Positions 43,634-51,534 of a stretch of 64,000 bases of DNA are shown here, one piece after another; the first letter of the stretch is position 1; every line of letters begins with the position of its first letter. Location of the stretch: assembly GCA_964467585.1 (NCBI GenBank), contig CAYXRF010000001.1:62001-126000 (forward strand), given 5' to 3'. Source of the DNA: CALVLD01 sp964467585. GTDB lineage: Bacteria; Bacillota; Clostridia; Christensenellales; CAG-138. The position numbers and the translations under genes are program-made. The notes under the pieces were generated by a model, which was given only the letters and a program-made list of their open reading frames with translations, was not told the origin of the DNA and searched no databases.

Positions 43634-43723
43634 AGTGTCGCCGTAAATCCTCTTTTCCGCATGGTCGTTAATACAACCCTAAAAAATCACAATAACGGAG
43701 GGAGTTATCCATCCGACATTCTT

Positions 43724-43893
43724 AAAAAAAGCCGTTCGGCGGGTCAAGGCACTTGCAGGAGGAGAGCCATCCTCATGCAAGCACCCTCCGCAATGGCTGA
43801 TGCGCAGGCATAACCATCACGATACCTAACCACGGGCAGCAGTGCCAAGTGCCAACAAGAACCACGCTGCCTCACGCGATAACGCCGAACGGC
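43724..43893 (-). ncRNA. Candidate structured RNA / attenuator between mraY and murD
   Basis: Read on the minus strand, GCCGTTCGGCG (43893-43883) pairs with CGCCGAACGGC (43741-43731) to close a 163-base element, and seven U follow (43730-43724). Inside, GGCAGC-GTG (43871-43863) pairs with CAC-x-GCTGCC (43844-43835). The loop of that hairpin holds GGCACTTG (43853-43846), complementary to CAAGTGCC (43755-43748), a possible pseudoknot or alternative stem. The second strand of that pairing overlaps a separate hairpin at 43752-43781 (CTTGCA...TGCAAG with GAGGA/TCCTC), so the two are exclusive. It starts 20 bases after the mraY stop. I know of no Rfam family it matches. Confidence 0.55.
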
Positions 43894-43912
43894 GGATTAA
43901 CAAAGTCAAGCG

Positions 43913-44938
43913 CTACATGAAAAGTACAAGCGCCACAAGGCAGGCGATGCAAGTGACTATCATGTAACCGGTAACAATTTTGGTCTCCGCGTGTCCCTCC
44001 AGCTCAAAATGATGATGAAGGGGAGCCATGCGGAATATTCTCTTGCCGTGCCTGAGCTTAAACGAGCCCACTTGCAGCACAACGCTGACGGCGGAGGCGA
44101 CTATACAGCAGCCCATGAGGAGAAACAGGAACATATAGCGGCTGTACAGCACCATGGCGCAAATTGCGCCGCCAAGCGCCATTGAACCGGTATCGCCCAT
44201 AAACACCTTTGCGGGGTATGCGTTGCATGACAAAAAGCCCAAGCAGCCACCCGCAACGGCAAATGCGAATACAGACATTGAAAGCATACCGTCGCGTTGT
44301 GCAACAAGTATAGGAGCATCCGCAAAGGATTGAGAAAAAGCTCCCGAAAGATATAGGAACATTACGCCCATAGCCAAAGAATATACAAGCGTCACGCCCG
44401 AAGCAAGCCCGTCAAGCCCGTCTGTAAGGTTGGTGCTGTTTACGATTGCTATAACCATAAACATAACAAGCGGTATATAGCCCCACCCAAAATCAAACGA
44501 TCTGCCAAGTATGGCGCTGTATACCTCGGTGCCGATGTATTTGTAAGCAAACACTGCCACCGCAGCGGAAAGCAGCACCTGAGCAATTATCTTTTGATAT
44601 GCTCTCAGCCCCAGATTACGCTTGTGACGGATTTTAAGTAAGTCGTCAAGAAAGCCGACAAACCCAAATGCAACCATCATGATAAGCGCGGGGACAGGGT
44701 ACCAGAAGGCTATGTTATATTTGGAAAAAGCCAAGGTTGCGGCGATAATGGCAACGATGAACATTATTCCGCCCATCGCGGGAGTGCCTTCCTTTGATGT
44801 GTGCGCGTGAGGACCTTCCTCGCGCTCAACCTGTCCGTATTTCATACGGCGTAAAAGAGGTATGAAAAACGGAGCGAGAGCCATGACTGCCGCTGCCGCC
44901 GCTATGAATGAAAAGGTGATCCTGTAAAACTCCTGCAT
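43913..44938 (-). CDS. mraY: Phospho-N-acetylmuramoyl-pentapeptide-transferase
   Basis: MraY transfers phospho-MurNAc-pentapeptide to undecaprenyl phosphate, forming lipid I at the membrane. The 341 residues have about ten helices and conserved polar loops: KEGTPAMGGIMF (about 48-59), the Asp pair in GFLDDLLKIRHKRN (about 95-108), NSTNLTDGLDGLASG (about 165-179), FMGDTGSMALGGA (about 245-257) and the MAPLHHHFEL histidine triad (about 305-314). The ATG at 44938 follows GGAGG. It comes 54 bp after murE; the usual murF between them is missing and found instead with ddl. Confidence 0.96.
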   Translation of the reverse strand: MQEFYRITFSFIAAAAAVMALAPFFIPLLRRMKYGQVEREEGPHAHTSKEGTPAMGGIMFIVAIIAATLAFSKYNIAFWYPVPALIMMVAFGFVGFLDDLLKIRHKRNLGLRAYQKIIAQVLLSAAVAVFAYKYIGTEVYSAILGRSFDFGWGYIPLVMFMVIAIVNSTNLTDGLDGLASGVTLVYSLAMGVMFLYLSGAFSQSFADAPILVAQRDGMLSMSVFAFAVAGGCLGFLSCNAYPAKVFMGDTGSMALGGAICAMVLYSRYMFLFLLMGCCIVASAVSVVLQVGSFKLRHGKRIFRMAPLHHHFELEGHAETKIVTGYMIVTCIACLVALVLFM

Positions 44939-44992
44939 GATGTCGCATCCTCCGTGTAATGGCTTGAAACGTTGCTTTCCGGCAATATCCCG

Positions 44993-46450
44993 TCAAACCA
45001 AACCCTTATTCTTACGCATATCCTCAAGCAGCTCCGCAACGACTACCTTTTCGTCAAACGGATGCTTAACGTTGTCTATCTCCTGATAGGTTTCATGCCC
45101 CTTGCCCGCAAGAACAACAACGTCGTCCTTGCGTGCGTGATTCAGCGCATAGCGTATGGCTTCACGTCGGTTCTGAATCACCACATATTCAACAGCCGTT
45201 TTGTTAACGCCGTCAAGCACGTTGCCGATTATGCGCATAGGCTCCTCTGTCCTGGGATTGTCGGAGGTTACAACGCAAAAATCTGAAAATCGACCTGCCG
45301 CCTCTCCCATGATGGGACGTTTCGCACGGTCACGGTCTCCGCCGCAGCCAAACACCGTGATTATCCGACCCTTTGCAAATTCACGCACAGACGTCAACAG
45401 GTTGATAAGCCCGTCGGGGGTGTGGGCAAAGTCCAGTATAACGGAGAAGGGGAAGCCCGTGGTGTCAAGCGCTTCCATTCTGCCGGAAACTCCCGCAACG
45501 GCGGCAAGCCCCTCGGATATAGCACAAAGAGGTATGCCAAGCTGAATGCATATGCCGGTGGCCAGCATAGCGTTAAACACGTTGAACAGACCGGGAATCG
45601 GCACGGCGATATGCGCGTATCCGATTGGCGTGGCAATATCAAACTCAACGTCACGCGCACATATCTCAATATCGGCGGCGGATATATCCGCGTGCTCCCT
45701 AATGCCGTATGTCATGCGCGGTATGTCAAGTCCTTCAAGCAAGGGAACGCTGTGAGGGTCATCCGCGTTAACAACCGCAAACTTGCTGTGACAGAACAGC
45801 TTGCGCTTTGCTGCAAGATAGTTTTCAAACGTTTTGTGATAATCAAGATGATCCTGAGTGAGGTTTGTAAATCCGCCAACTTCAAAATCAATGCCGTAAA
45901 CACGTCCCTGATCAAGCGAATGTGAGCTGACCTCCATTATAACAAGGTCAACGCCGTCATCGGCCATCATGCGCATTATCTCCTGAAGCTCGGTGCATTC
46001 GGGAGTTGTGCGCTGGGTGCTGATAACTCGGTCTCCGATTATATTTCGGATCGTGCCAATAAGACCAACCTTCAGACCGTATCTTTCAGCAATAGCCTTA
46101 ATCATGTATGTGGTTGTTGTTTTGCCGTTTGTGCCGGTGACGCCAACAATGCGAAGTTCCTTCGAAGGACAGTTATACAGCTTCATTGCAAGCACCGCCA
46201 TAGCTCTGCGTGAGTTGGGAGCGATTATCTGAGGAACATTAAACGGCATTTCGCGTTCAACCAAAAGGGCGGTCGCACCGCGTGCAACTGCCGCGCCCGC
46301 ATATTCGTGCCCGTCCTGAAACGTGCCGACAACGCAGGTAAAAAGCCCGCCTGTACAGACCCTTCGTGAGTCGTATTCGATGCGGTCTATGTCCGCGTCT
46401 CCGCCGACAAGCCTGTATTCGGTATCCTTGACCAGTTCACTGAGAAGCAT
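44993..46450 (-). CDS. murE: UDP-MurNAc-tripeptide synthetase, meso-DAP type
   Basis: MurE adds the third amino acid to the UDP-MurNAc-dipeptide. The 485 residues carry the uridine-site stretch YDSRRVCTGGLF, the ATP loop GVTGTNGKTTTTYM (about 105-118), the HSLDQGRVYGIDFEV region and SDNPRTEEP (about 405-413). The DNPR motif is the signature of enzymes that add meso-diaminopimelate, so the wall is predicted to be of the DAP type. The ATG at 46450 follows AAGGAG. Confidence 0.95.
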   Translation of the reverse strand: MLLSELVKDTEYRLVGGDADIDRIEYDSRRVCTGGLFTCVVGTFQDGHEYAGAAVARGATALLVEREMPFNVPQIIAPNSRRAMAVLAMKLYNCPSKELRIVGVTGTNGKTTTTYMIKAIAERYGLKVGLIGTIRNIIGDRVISTQRTTPECTELQEIMRMMADDGVDLVIMEVSSHSLDQGRVYGIDFEVGGFTNLTQDHLDYHKTFENYLAAKRKLFCHSKFAVVNADDPHSVPLLEGLDIPRMTYGIREHADISAADIEICARDVEFDIATPIGYAHIAVPIPGLFNVFNAMLATGICIQLGIPLCAISEGLAAVAGVSGRMEALDTTGFPFSVILDFAHTPDGLINLLTSVREFAKGRIITVFGCGGDRDRAKRPIMGEAAGRFSDFCVVTSDNPRTEEPMRIIGNVLDGVNKTAVEYVVIQNRREAIRYALNHARKDDVVVLAGKGHETYQEIDNVKHPFDEKVVVAELLEDMRKNKGLV

Positions 46451-46511
46451 AGCAGTCTCCTTGTATCAATTTTCTTACGAACAACGACGCTTTCGGGCGC
46501 CGTGCCATGCG

Positions 46512-48695
46512 TTATGCGCCATCGTCGGTTTCAAACCTAAACCATACGACTATCGCCGTGCCGTACGCGGCGTTTGTTCCGGGCGTAATGGACTGCATAT
46601 AAGCGGTTCCGGAGGGATCATCGGCGTTGCTTTCAAATGTCAGACCCAAAGCAGTCAACGCATTGTATGCCTCAAGAGGGGTCATGCCGGTGAGATCCGG
46701 CACGGTGACATAGACAGCAGCGTCAACGGGCAGAGTCGGGTCAATCGCGGTCATGGCGGTATACAGCAAAACAGAGTAACCGACAACAACTTCGCTTCCC
46801 GCCGACGGTACCTGAGCGGTTACAACATCATCGCACTGAAAAACAGCACAAAGCCCTTTTTCGGTGAGGGCCGCCTCAGCTTCCGCTGTGGTCATACCCG
46901 TCACGTTGGGGATCTCAACAGTTTGGCTTTGGTGAGAGGCAAGAATGCCGGAGTAGTGCAGAGTATCCTCAAGCACCATCTTAACAAACGGAGCGGCAAC
47001 GGTGCTGCCGAATATCTGACTGACCTGCGGCTCGTCAACAAGTATCAGACATACATATTGAGGATTTTCCGCCGGCGCAAAGCCGATAAAGGAGCATATG
47101 TAGCTGCCTGCCGATATGCGCCCGTACTCATCGTACTTCTGAGCGGTTCCGGTCTTGCCGCCAACATTGTAGCCCTCTATCTTGCAGTTGCGTCCGGTGC
47201 CGTTATCAACAACGCTTTGAAGTATTGTACGAACCTTCGCGGATGTTTCCTCGGATAGGACCTGACGTATCGGGGTGGTATCTGCCTCATATACAACGCT
47301 GCCGTTATTGTCCAACACACGCTGAACGATGTACGGCTCATGCAGATAACCTCCGTTGACGGCGGCGCACACCGCCGCGCAAAGCTGAAGCGGCGTAACC
47401 GCGATGCTTTGCCCAAAGCCTATGCGGGCAAGGTCGTTTTCCTTTATGTATTTTTCGTGAGTGACTATGCCTCCGGATTCGCCAATCAGCCCGCTGCCTG
47501 TTGTCTGACCAAATCCGAACGCGTAGATATAGTCATAAAACTCTTCAACACCCATTGAAAGAGCCATCTGCATAAAAGCACAGTTACAGCTGTTTTCAAC
47601 GGCTTTGGTTAGGGTTTGAGAGCCGTGACCTGCGGTTTTCCAGCAGTGGATGCTCTCTCCGTTAACAAGATAGCTGCCGTTGCAGAAAAAACTGCTGTCA
47701 AGACTTACCGCTCCGCTGTCAATAGCGGCGGCAAGCGTGACGATTTTGAATGTGGAGCCGGGCTCATATGAGTCCGTAACAATACGGTTGCGCGAAAGCT
47801 CCGCAAGCAGCGTCAGGTCGTCTCTTGGGGGATTGTTCGGGTCGTAATCGGGCAACGAGGATATTGCAAGTATCGCACCTGTGTTGCAGTCCATAATTAT
47901 GCCCTGTGCGCTTTTGGCGTTGTTAACCTCAAGCGCTTCCTCAAGAGCTTTCTCAAGATAGCTTTCAAGCACACTGTCGCCGGTCAGCACAATGTCGTAG
48001 CCGTCTATCGGGTCGATGTACTCAACCGAACCGTAAGCAAGGGTATTTCCGGAGGAATCCGTCTCGGCAATCTGCTTGCCGTTTACGCCCGAAAGATACT
48101 TGTCAAAGGACAGCTCCAAACCGGACTGCCCCACATTGTCAATATTTGTAAAGCCGATTATCTGCGAAAATAGGGTTCCGTTGGGATAGTATCGTTTGCT
48201 GTCAAGCGCTGTACCAACGCCCTTGCCAAGCTGCAGGGCGTCAACCGCATCGCGTGTTTCAACGCTTATTTGCCGCTTGAGTATCCTCTCACGGTATTGT
48301 GTAGAGGACACACGGTCAAGCACCACGTCATAATCCATGCCAAGCAGAGAGCTAAGCTCCGCGGATATGCGCTCACGATCGCTGCTGTCAATCAACGAAG
48401 GCCACAGCACCACCTTGTATACCGTACCGTTTGTTGCCAAAACGTTTCCGTTGACGTCAAGAATGTCACCCCTTGCCGCCGTAAGTGAGGTTGTACGCGT
48501 CCATTGGTTCAACGCCATACGCTGAAGCTCGGGACCCCAGATTATCTGAACGTAGAACAGCCAACCGGCAAGCACCACAAACAGGGCAATCACCAGCGAC
48601 AGAGCGGCAAGAAGACGTTTTTTCAGCGACCACGCCGGCTTTATTGCCTGCGCGGGTTTACCGCCGTTCTTCCTCTTTTTAACTCTGAGACGCAT
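46512..48695 (-). CDS. Class B penicillin-binding protein with two PASTA domains (SpoVD/FtsI type)
   Basis: A 727-residue transpeptidase that crosslinks septal or spore wall peptidoglycan. A basic N-terminus and one membrane helix (about 28-48) precede the dimerisation domain (SLTAARGDILDVNGNVLA) and the catalytic domain with SxxK in PGSTFKIVT, SxN in ENSCNCAFMQ and KTG in GGKTGTAQ. Two PASTA domains follow (EIPNVTGMTTAEAEAAL and VTVPDLTGMTPLEAYNAL). PASTA repeats fit SpoVD of sporulating Clostridia, where the single dcw PBP may serve division and sporulation. The ATG at 48695 follows GGAGGG. Confidence 0.92.
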   Translation of the reverse strand: MRLRVKKRKNGGKPAQAIKPAWSLKKRLLAALSLVIALFVVLAGWLFYVQIIWGPELQRMALNQWTRTTSLTAARGDILDVNGNVLATNGTVYKVVLWPSLIDSSDRERISAELSSLLGMDYDVVLDRVSSTQYRERILKRQISVETRDAVDALQLGKGVGTALDSKRYYPNGTLFSQIIGFTNIDNVGQSGLELSFDKYLSGVNGKQIAETDSSGNTLAYGSVEYIDPIDGYDIVLTGDSVLESYLEKALEEALEVNNAKSAQGIIMDCNTGAILAISSLPDYDPNNPPRDDLTLLAELSRNRIVTDSYEPGSTFKIVTLAAAIDSGAVSLDSSFFCNGSYLVNGESIHCWKTAGHGSQTLTKAVENSCNCAFMQMALSMGVEEFYDYIYAFGFGQTTGSGLIGESGGIVTHEKYIKENDLARIGFGQSIAVTPLQLCAAVCAAVNGGYLHEPYIVQRVLDNNGSVVYEADTTPIRQVLSEETSAKVRTILQSVVDNGTGRNCKIEGYNVGGKTGTAQKYDEYGRISAGSYICSFIGFAPAENPQYVCLILVDEPQVSQIFGSTVAAPFVKMVLEDTLHYSGILASHQSQTVEIPNVTGMTTAEAEAALTEKGLCAVFQCDDVVTAQVPSAGSEVVVGYSVLLYTAMTAIDPTLPVDAAVYVTVPDLTGMTPLEAYNALTALGLTFESNADDPSGTAYMQSITPGTNAAYGTAIVVWFRFETDDGA

Positions 48696-48726
48696 ATTCC
48701 CGCCCTCCGAAAACGATAATATATCG

Positions 48727-49194
48727 CTAACCTCCGATGTTGTCTGCCGTTGGATAAACCATTCCCGCAGCCTTTGCGGCGGCGTGAGCGGCGCCTATGT
48801 CAATCGAAAAAAGATAATCGACATTTGTTCGCTCAACCTCTTTTTCAAGCGCCTCAACCTCTGCGGCGAGCTCGTTTGTGCGGGTGTAGGCGGCGGATAT
48901 CGCATTGTATCGTGTCATAACAAACAGCATAGACGCTGCGACTGCGCCAACACACACCACCGCGAATGTCTTTGGAATAACCTTGTAATCCGCCATAAGC
49001 TGCCACAGCGTCCGACGCTGCACACGCTCAGCCTTGCGCGGGGTCAAAACCTCATGAGGCTTTCTCTCAGGGTTTCTCACAGGCTCGGCAGCAACTCTCG
49101 TTTTGGGCGCCGCCTCCGTGGAGAGCGCAAGATTGCCCCTGCTGGGTGCATATACTCGAATCGTGTCGTTTGCCTTTTGTTTATCGATAGCCAT
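48727..49194 (-). CDS. ftsL: FtsL-like cell division protein
   Basis: A 155-residue bitopic protein in the ftsL position between rsmH and the PBP gene. It has a long polar, basic N-terminal region (about 1-72), one membrane helix (about 73-92, FAVVCVGAVAASMLFVMT) and a short coiled coil (ELAAEVEALEKEVERTNV), the typical FtsL layout. Sequence conservation in this family is poor, so position and topology carry the call. The ATG at 49194 begins one base after the rsmH stop, with GAGGG inside the end of rsmH; a longer frame is unlikely. Confidence 0.8.
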   Translation of the reverse strand: MAIDKQKANDTIRVYAPSRGNLALSTEAAPKTRVAAEPVRNPERKPHEVLTPRKAERVQRRTLWQLMADYKVIPKTFAVVCVGAVAASMLFVMTRYNAISAAYTRTNELAAEVEALEKEVERTNVDYLFSIDIGAAHAAAKAAGMVYPTADNIGG

Positions 49195-49195
49195 A

Positions 49196-50161
49196 TTATT
49201 CGCCCTCACGACAAATTATGAGTTTCTTGACCGCTCGCAGCTTTGCGCTTCTTGAACGTGGATTTCTTTCCACCTCGGCGTCATCGGACGCAAGAGGCTT
49301 TCGGGTAAGAATATCCACGATTGGCTTTTTGCCGCAGACGCACACGGGCGCGGACGGGGGACAGGTGCAAGGGGACTTGAGGTCGCGGAACACGTTCTTG
49401 ACGATTCTGTCCTCAAGGGAGTGAAACGTTATGACGGCAAGCACACCGTCGGGATTTAACAGATCAACGGCATCGCGCAGAGCCTGCTCCAGCCCGTCAA
49501 GCTCACCGTTAACCTCAATTCGGATCGCCTGAAAAGTGCGTCTTGCAGGATGAGGACCTTCGCGCCTTGCTGCGGCGGGTATCGCGCTGCGAACAATTTC
49601 CGCAAGCCTCGTGGTGGTTTCAATCGGAGCCTTCTCACGCTCCGCAACAATGGCGTTTGCTATACGGGAGGCAAAACGCTCCTCACCAAAGTCACGTATT
49701 ACCTCGTAAAGCCTTTTTGAAGAATAACCGTTTACAACATCATTGGCGGAAAAGCTCGCGGTTTGATCCATCCTCATGTCAAGAGGAGCTTCTGTGCCGT
49801 AAGAGAATCCGCGTGCTCCGTCGTCAAGCTGATGAGAGCTTACACCCAAGTCGATTATCATGCCGTCAACGCCGGAGAGCCCATATTCAGCAAGAGGCAG
49901 CAGCGTCTTCATGTCAAAGAAGTTGCCGTGAACGGCATGGAAGGCGGGGAATCCGCTAAGCCTTGCACTTGCCGATGCTATGGCGTCACAATCGCGGTCA
50001 ATGCCGAAATGCACAGCACCGCTCGGCAGCCTTTCAAGTATGCCCTCACTGTGACCGCCACCGCCAAGCGTGCAGTCAACGGTCGAATGACAACTCTCCG
50101 GACGGATGAGCTCAAGCACTTGATTTAGCATTATCGGAGTGTGGTATACGCTCTCAGTCAT
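49196..50161 (-). CDS. rsmH: 16S rRNA (cytosine1402-N4)-methyltransferase
   Basis: RsmH (MraW) methylates N4 of C1402 in 16S rRNA, using SAM, in the decoding centre. The 321 residues show the SAM motif DCTLGGGGHSEGILE (about 29-43), DLGVSSHQLDDGARGFSY (about 105-122), the MRMDQ segment, and TFHSLEDRIVKNVFRDL (about 250-266). The start codon overlaps the mraZ stop as ATGA. Confidence 0.96.
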   Translation of the reverse strand: MTESVYHTPIMLNQVLELIRPESCHSTVDCTLGGGGHSEGILERLPSGAVHFGIDRDCDAIASASARLSGFPAFHAVHGNFFDMKTLLPLAEYGLSGVDGMIIDLGVSSHQLDDGARGFSYGTEAPLDMRMDQTASFSANDVVNGYSSKRLYEVIRDFGEERFASRIANAIVAEREKAPIETTTRLAEIVRSAIPAAARREGPHPARRTFQAIRIEVNGELDGLEQALRDAVDLLNPDGVLAVITFHSLEDRIVKNVFRDLKSPCTCPPSAPVCVCGKKPIVDILTRKPLASDDAEVERNPRSRSAKLRAVKKLIICREGE

Positions 50162-50616
50162 TGCTTCACACTTGCTCTGTCCGCAAGAGACTGACAGTCC
50201 TCAGCCAATTTTTTGCGTGAATAGGTACAGTTCTTCGCATCAAGCTCCGCAGGATTCCATATTTCAAAGCTTTTTACGGAAGCGGCGAGCGCCGCCTCGT
50301 CTGAAATACCTGCATACTCAAGCAAATGCTGCGCGATAAGTATGCGCCCCTGCTTGTCGATTTCACATTGCGTGGCAAACTGAAACATCTCACGCGCCGC
50401 GTCAAGATAATGAAGATCGGTGGGAGGAAGCGCTTCAAGCTCTGCCGCAAGCTGCTCAAACTGAGCCTCGGACATAGCTTTAAGATAATGTTCTTCAGGG
50501 TTTTCGCAAAATCCGCGCATAACCACAACGCTGTCGCCTATGTCGCCGCGCCACTTTGCAGGCACAAATACACGACCCTTTGCATCGACTGCGTTGACAT
50601 ATCTGCCGATTATCAC
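50158..50616 (-). CDS. mraZ: Transcriptional regulator MraZ
   Basis: MraZ is a ring-forming DNA-binding protein of the AbrB-like fold that controls the dcw operon. The 152 residues hold two copies of the half-motif: N-terminal NAVDAKGRVFVPAKWRG (about 8-24) and CEIDKQGRILIAQHL (about 82-96). The start is GTG at 50616, eight bases after GGGGGG. Its own promoter (50704-50732) is overlapped by two AAAGTG-type repeats, the known kind of MraZ site, so it should autoregulate. Confidence 0.95.
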   Translation of the reverse strand: MIIGRYVNAVDAKGRVFVPAKWRGDIGDSVVVMRGFCENPEEHYLKAMSEAQFEQLAAELEALPPTDLHYLDAAREMFQFATQCEIDKQGRILIAQHLLEYAGISDEAALAASVKSFEIWNPAELDAKNCTYSRKKLAEDCQSLADRASVKQ

Positions 50617-50703
50617 AATGCTTACCCCCCTTTTTTGTACTGTGAGATCGTATCGCCGTAATACGGTGAAGGGAAACGGCGAAGTACACCTCGGACAAGA
50701 CTA

Positions 50704-50732
50704 ATTATACCACAAGGTAAACCGCAACGCAA
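50704..50732 (-). promoter_or_regulatory. Promoter of the dcw operon
   Basis: On the minus strand TTGCGT (50732-50727), a 17-bp spacer and TATAAT (50709-50704). The start point is expected near 50697, about 80 bases before the mraZ GTG. Confidence 0.75.
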
Positions 50733-50748
50733 CACTTTTCACCACTTT
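50722..50748 (-). promoter_or_regulatory. MraZ-binding repeats
   Basis: On the minus strand AAAGTGG (50748-50742) and AAAGTGT (50738-50732) lie exactly 10 bp apart, with a degenerate third copy, GTTGCGG (50728-50722), in phase. Characterised MraZ operators are tandem AAAGTG-like boxes at 10-bp spacing. These overlap the -35 box. Confidence 0.75.
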
Positions 50749-50789
50749 TATTTCAAAATTAATTCATTTTATGTGATTTTAGTTGCGGC

Positions 50790-50817
50790 TTGCCAAAAAC
50801 GGATATTTCAGTATAAT
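50790..50817 (+). promoter_or_regulatory. Promoter of maf
   Basis: TTGCCA (50790-50795), a 16-bp spacer and TATAAT (50812-50817), 35 bases before the maf ATG. It is divergent from the mraZ promoter. Confidence 0.6.
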
Positions 50818-50851
50818 GATGAGGACTGATAATAGCTTAGGAGGGCTTGAT

Positions 50852-51424
50852 ATGAGGCTTGTACTTGCCAGCGGTTCGGCTCGCAGACGTGAGCTGATGA
50901 CCAAATGCGGCTATGAATTCGACACAGTGGTCAGCAATGCGGATGAGCATATTGAAGCGTCCTCTCCGATTGAGCTTGTGGAGAGGCTTGCGCTTATAAA
51001 GGCAAAGGAAGTCAGTCTGCGTCTCGGCGGCGGTGCTGTTGTAGTAGGTTCGGATACAATAGTGGTGCTTGACGGCAAAGTGATAGGCAAGCCAAAGGAC
51101 AGGGATGACGCGATTAGAATACTTGCGGAGGAAAGCGGCAGAACACACACGGTTTACACAGGCATAGCCGTGATAACCGATGATTCCGCAGCGGTGGACT
51201 GCGCAACGGCGGACGTCACATTTGCAAAAATCACAATGCCTGAGATTGAAGCCTATGCAGCCACAGGCGAACCTATGGATAAAGCGGGCGCATATGGCAT
51301 ACAGGGGCAGTTTGCAATGTTTGTTACAAATATCAATGGCAGCTATTTTACGATAATGGGTCTGCCGATACACCTTCTATATCCCATGCTTAAAGCTGTT
51401 GGAATACGTCCTCGCGGTTTTTAG
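50852..51424 (+). CDS. maf: Maf-family nucleoside triphosphate pyrophosphatase
   Basis: Maf proteins hydrolyse dTTP, UTP or modified nucleotides to monophosphates and have been tied to septum control. The 190 residues carry the N-terminal LASGSARRRELMT (about 4-16), DEHIEASSP, GSDTIVVLDGKVIGKPKD (about 65-82) and the AGAYGIQG motif (about 147-154). The ATG at 50852 follows GGAGGG; 23 in-frame codons upstream cover promoter sequence and are excluded. A diverged mreB-like gene follows 110 bp downstream, echoing the maf-mreB order of other Firmicutes. Confidence 0.93.
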   Translation: MRLVLASGSARRRELMTKCGYEFDTVVSNADEHIEASSPIELVERLALIKAKEVSLRLGGGAVVVGSDTIVVLDGKVIGKPKDRDDAIRILAEESGRTHTVYTGIAVITDDSAAVDCATADVTFAKITMPEIEAYAATGEPMDKAGAYGIQGQFAMFVTNINGSYFTIMGLPIHLLYPMLKAVGIRPRGF

Positions 51425-51534
51425 TGCAGATTCGACAATTATTTTACAGTTAAAACGCTAAATAACCGTTGGTTTTGGGAATAACATATTATGACAGAGA
51501 TGTCGTGATATTTAACAAAACCAACGGAGGATTT

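Noticed and set aside
43724..43893. Reading the mraY-murD element as T-box, SRP RNA, 6S RNA or a cobalamin riboswitch
   Set aside because: I could not find the T-box antiterminator bulge, the SRP GGAA tetraloop region, a 6S-type rod with one central bubble, or a B12 box.
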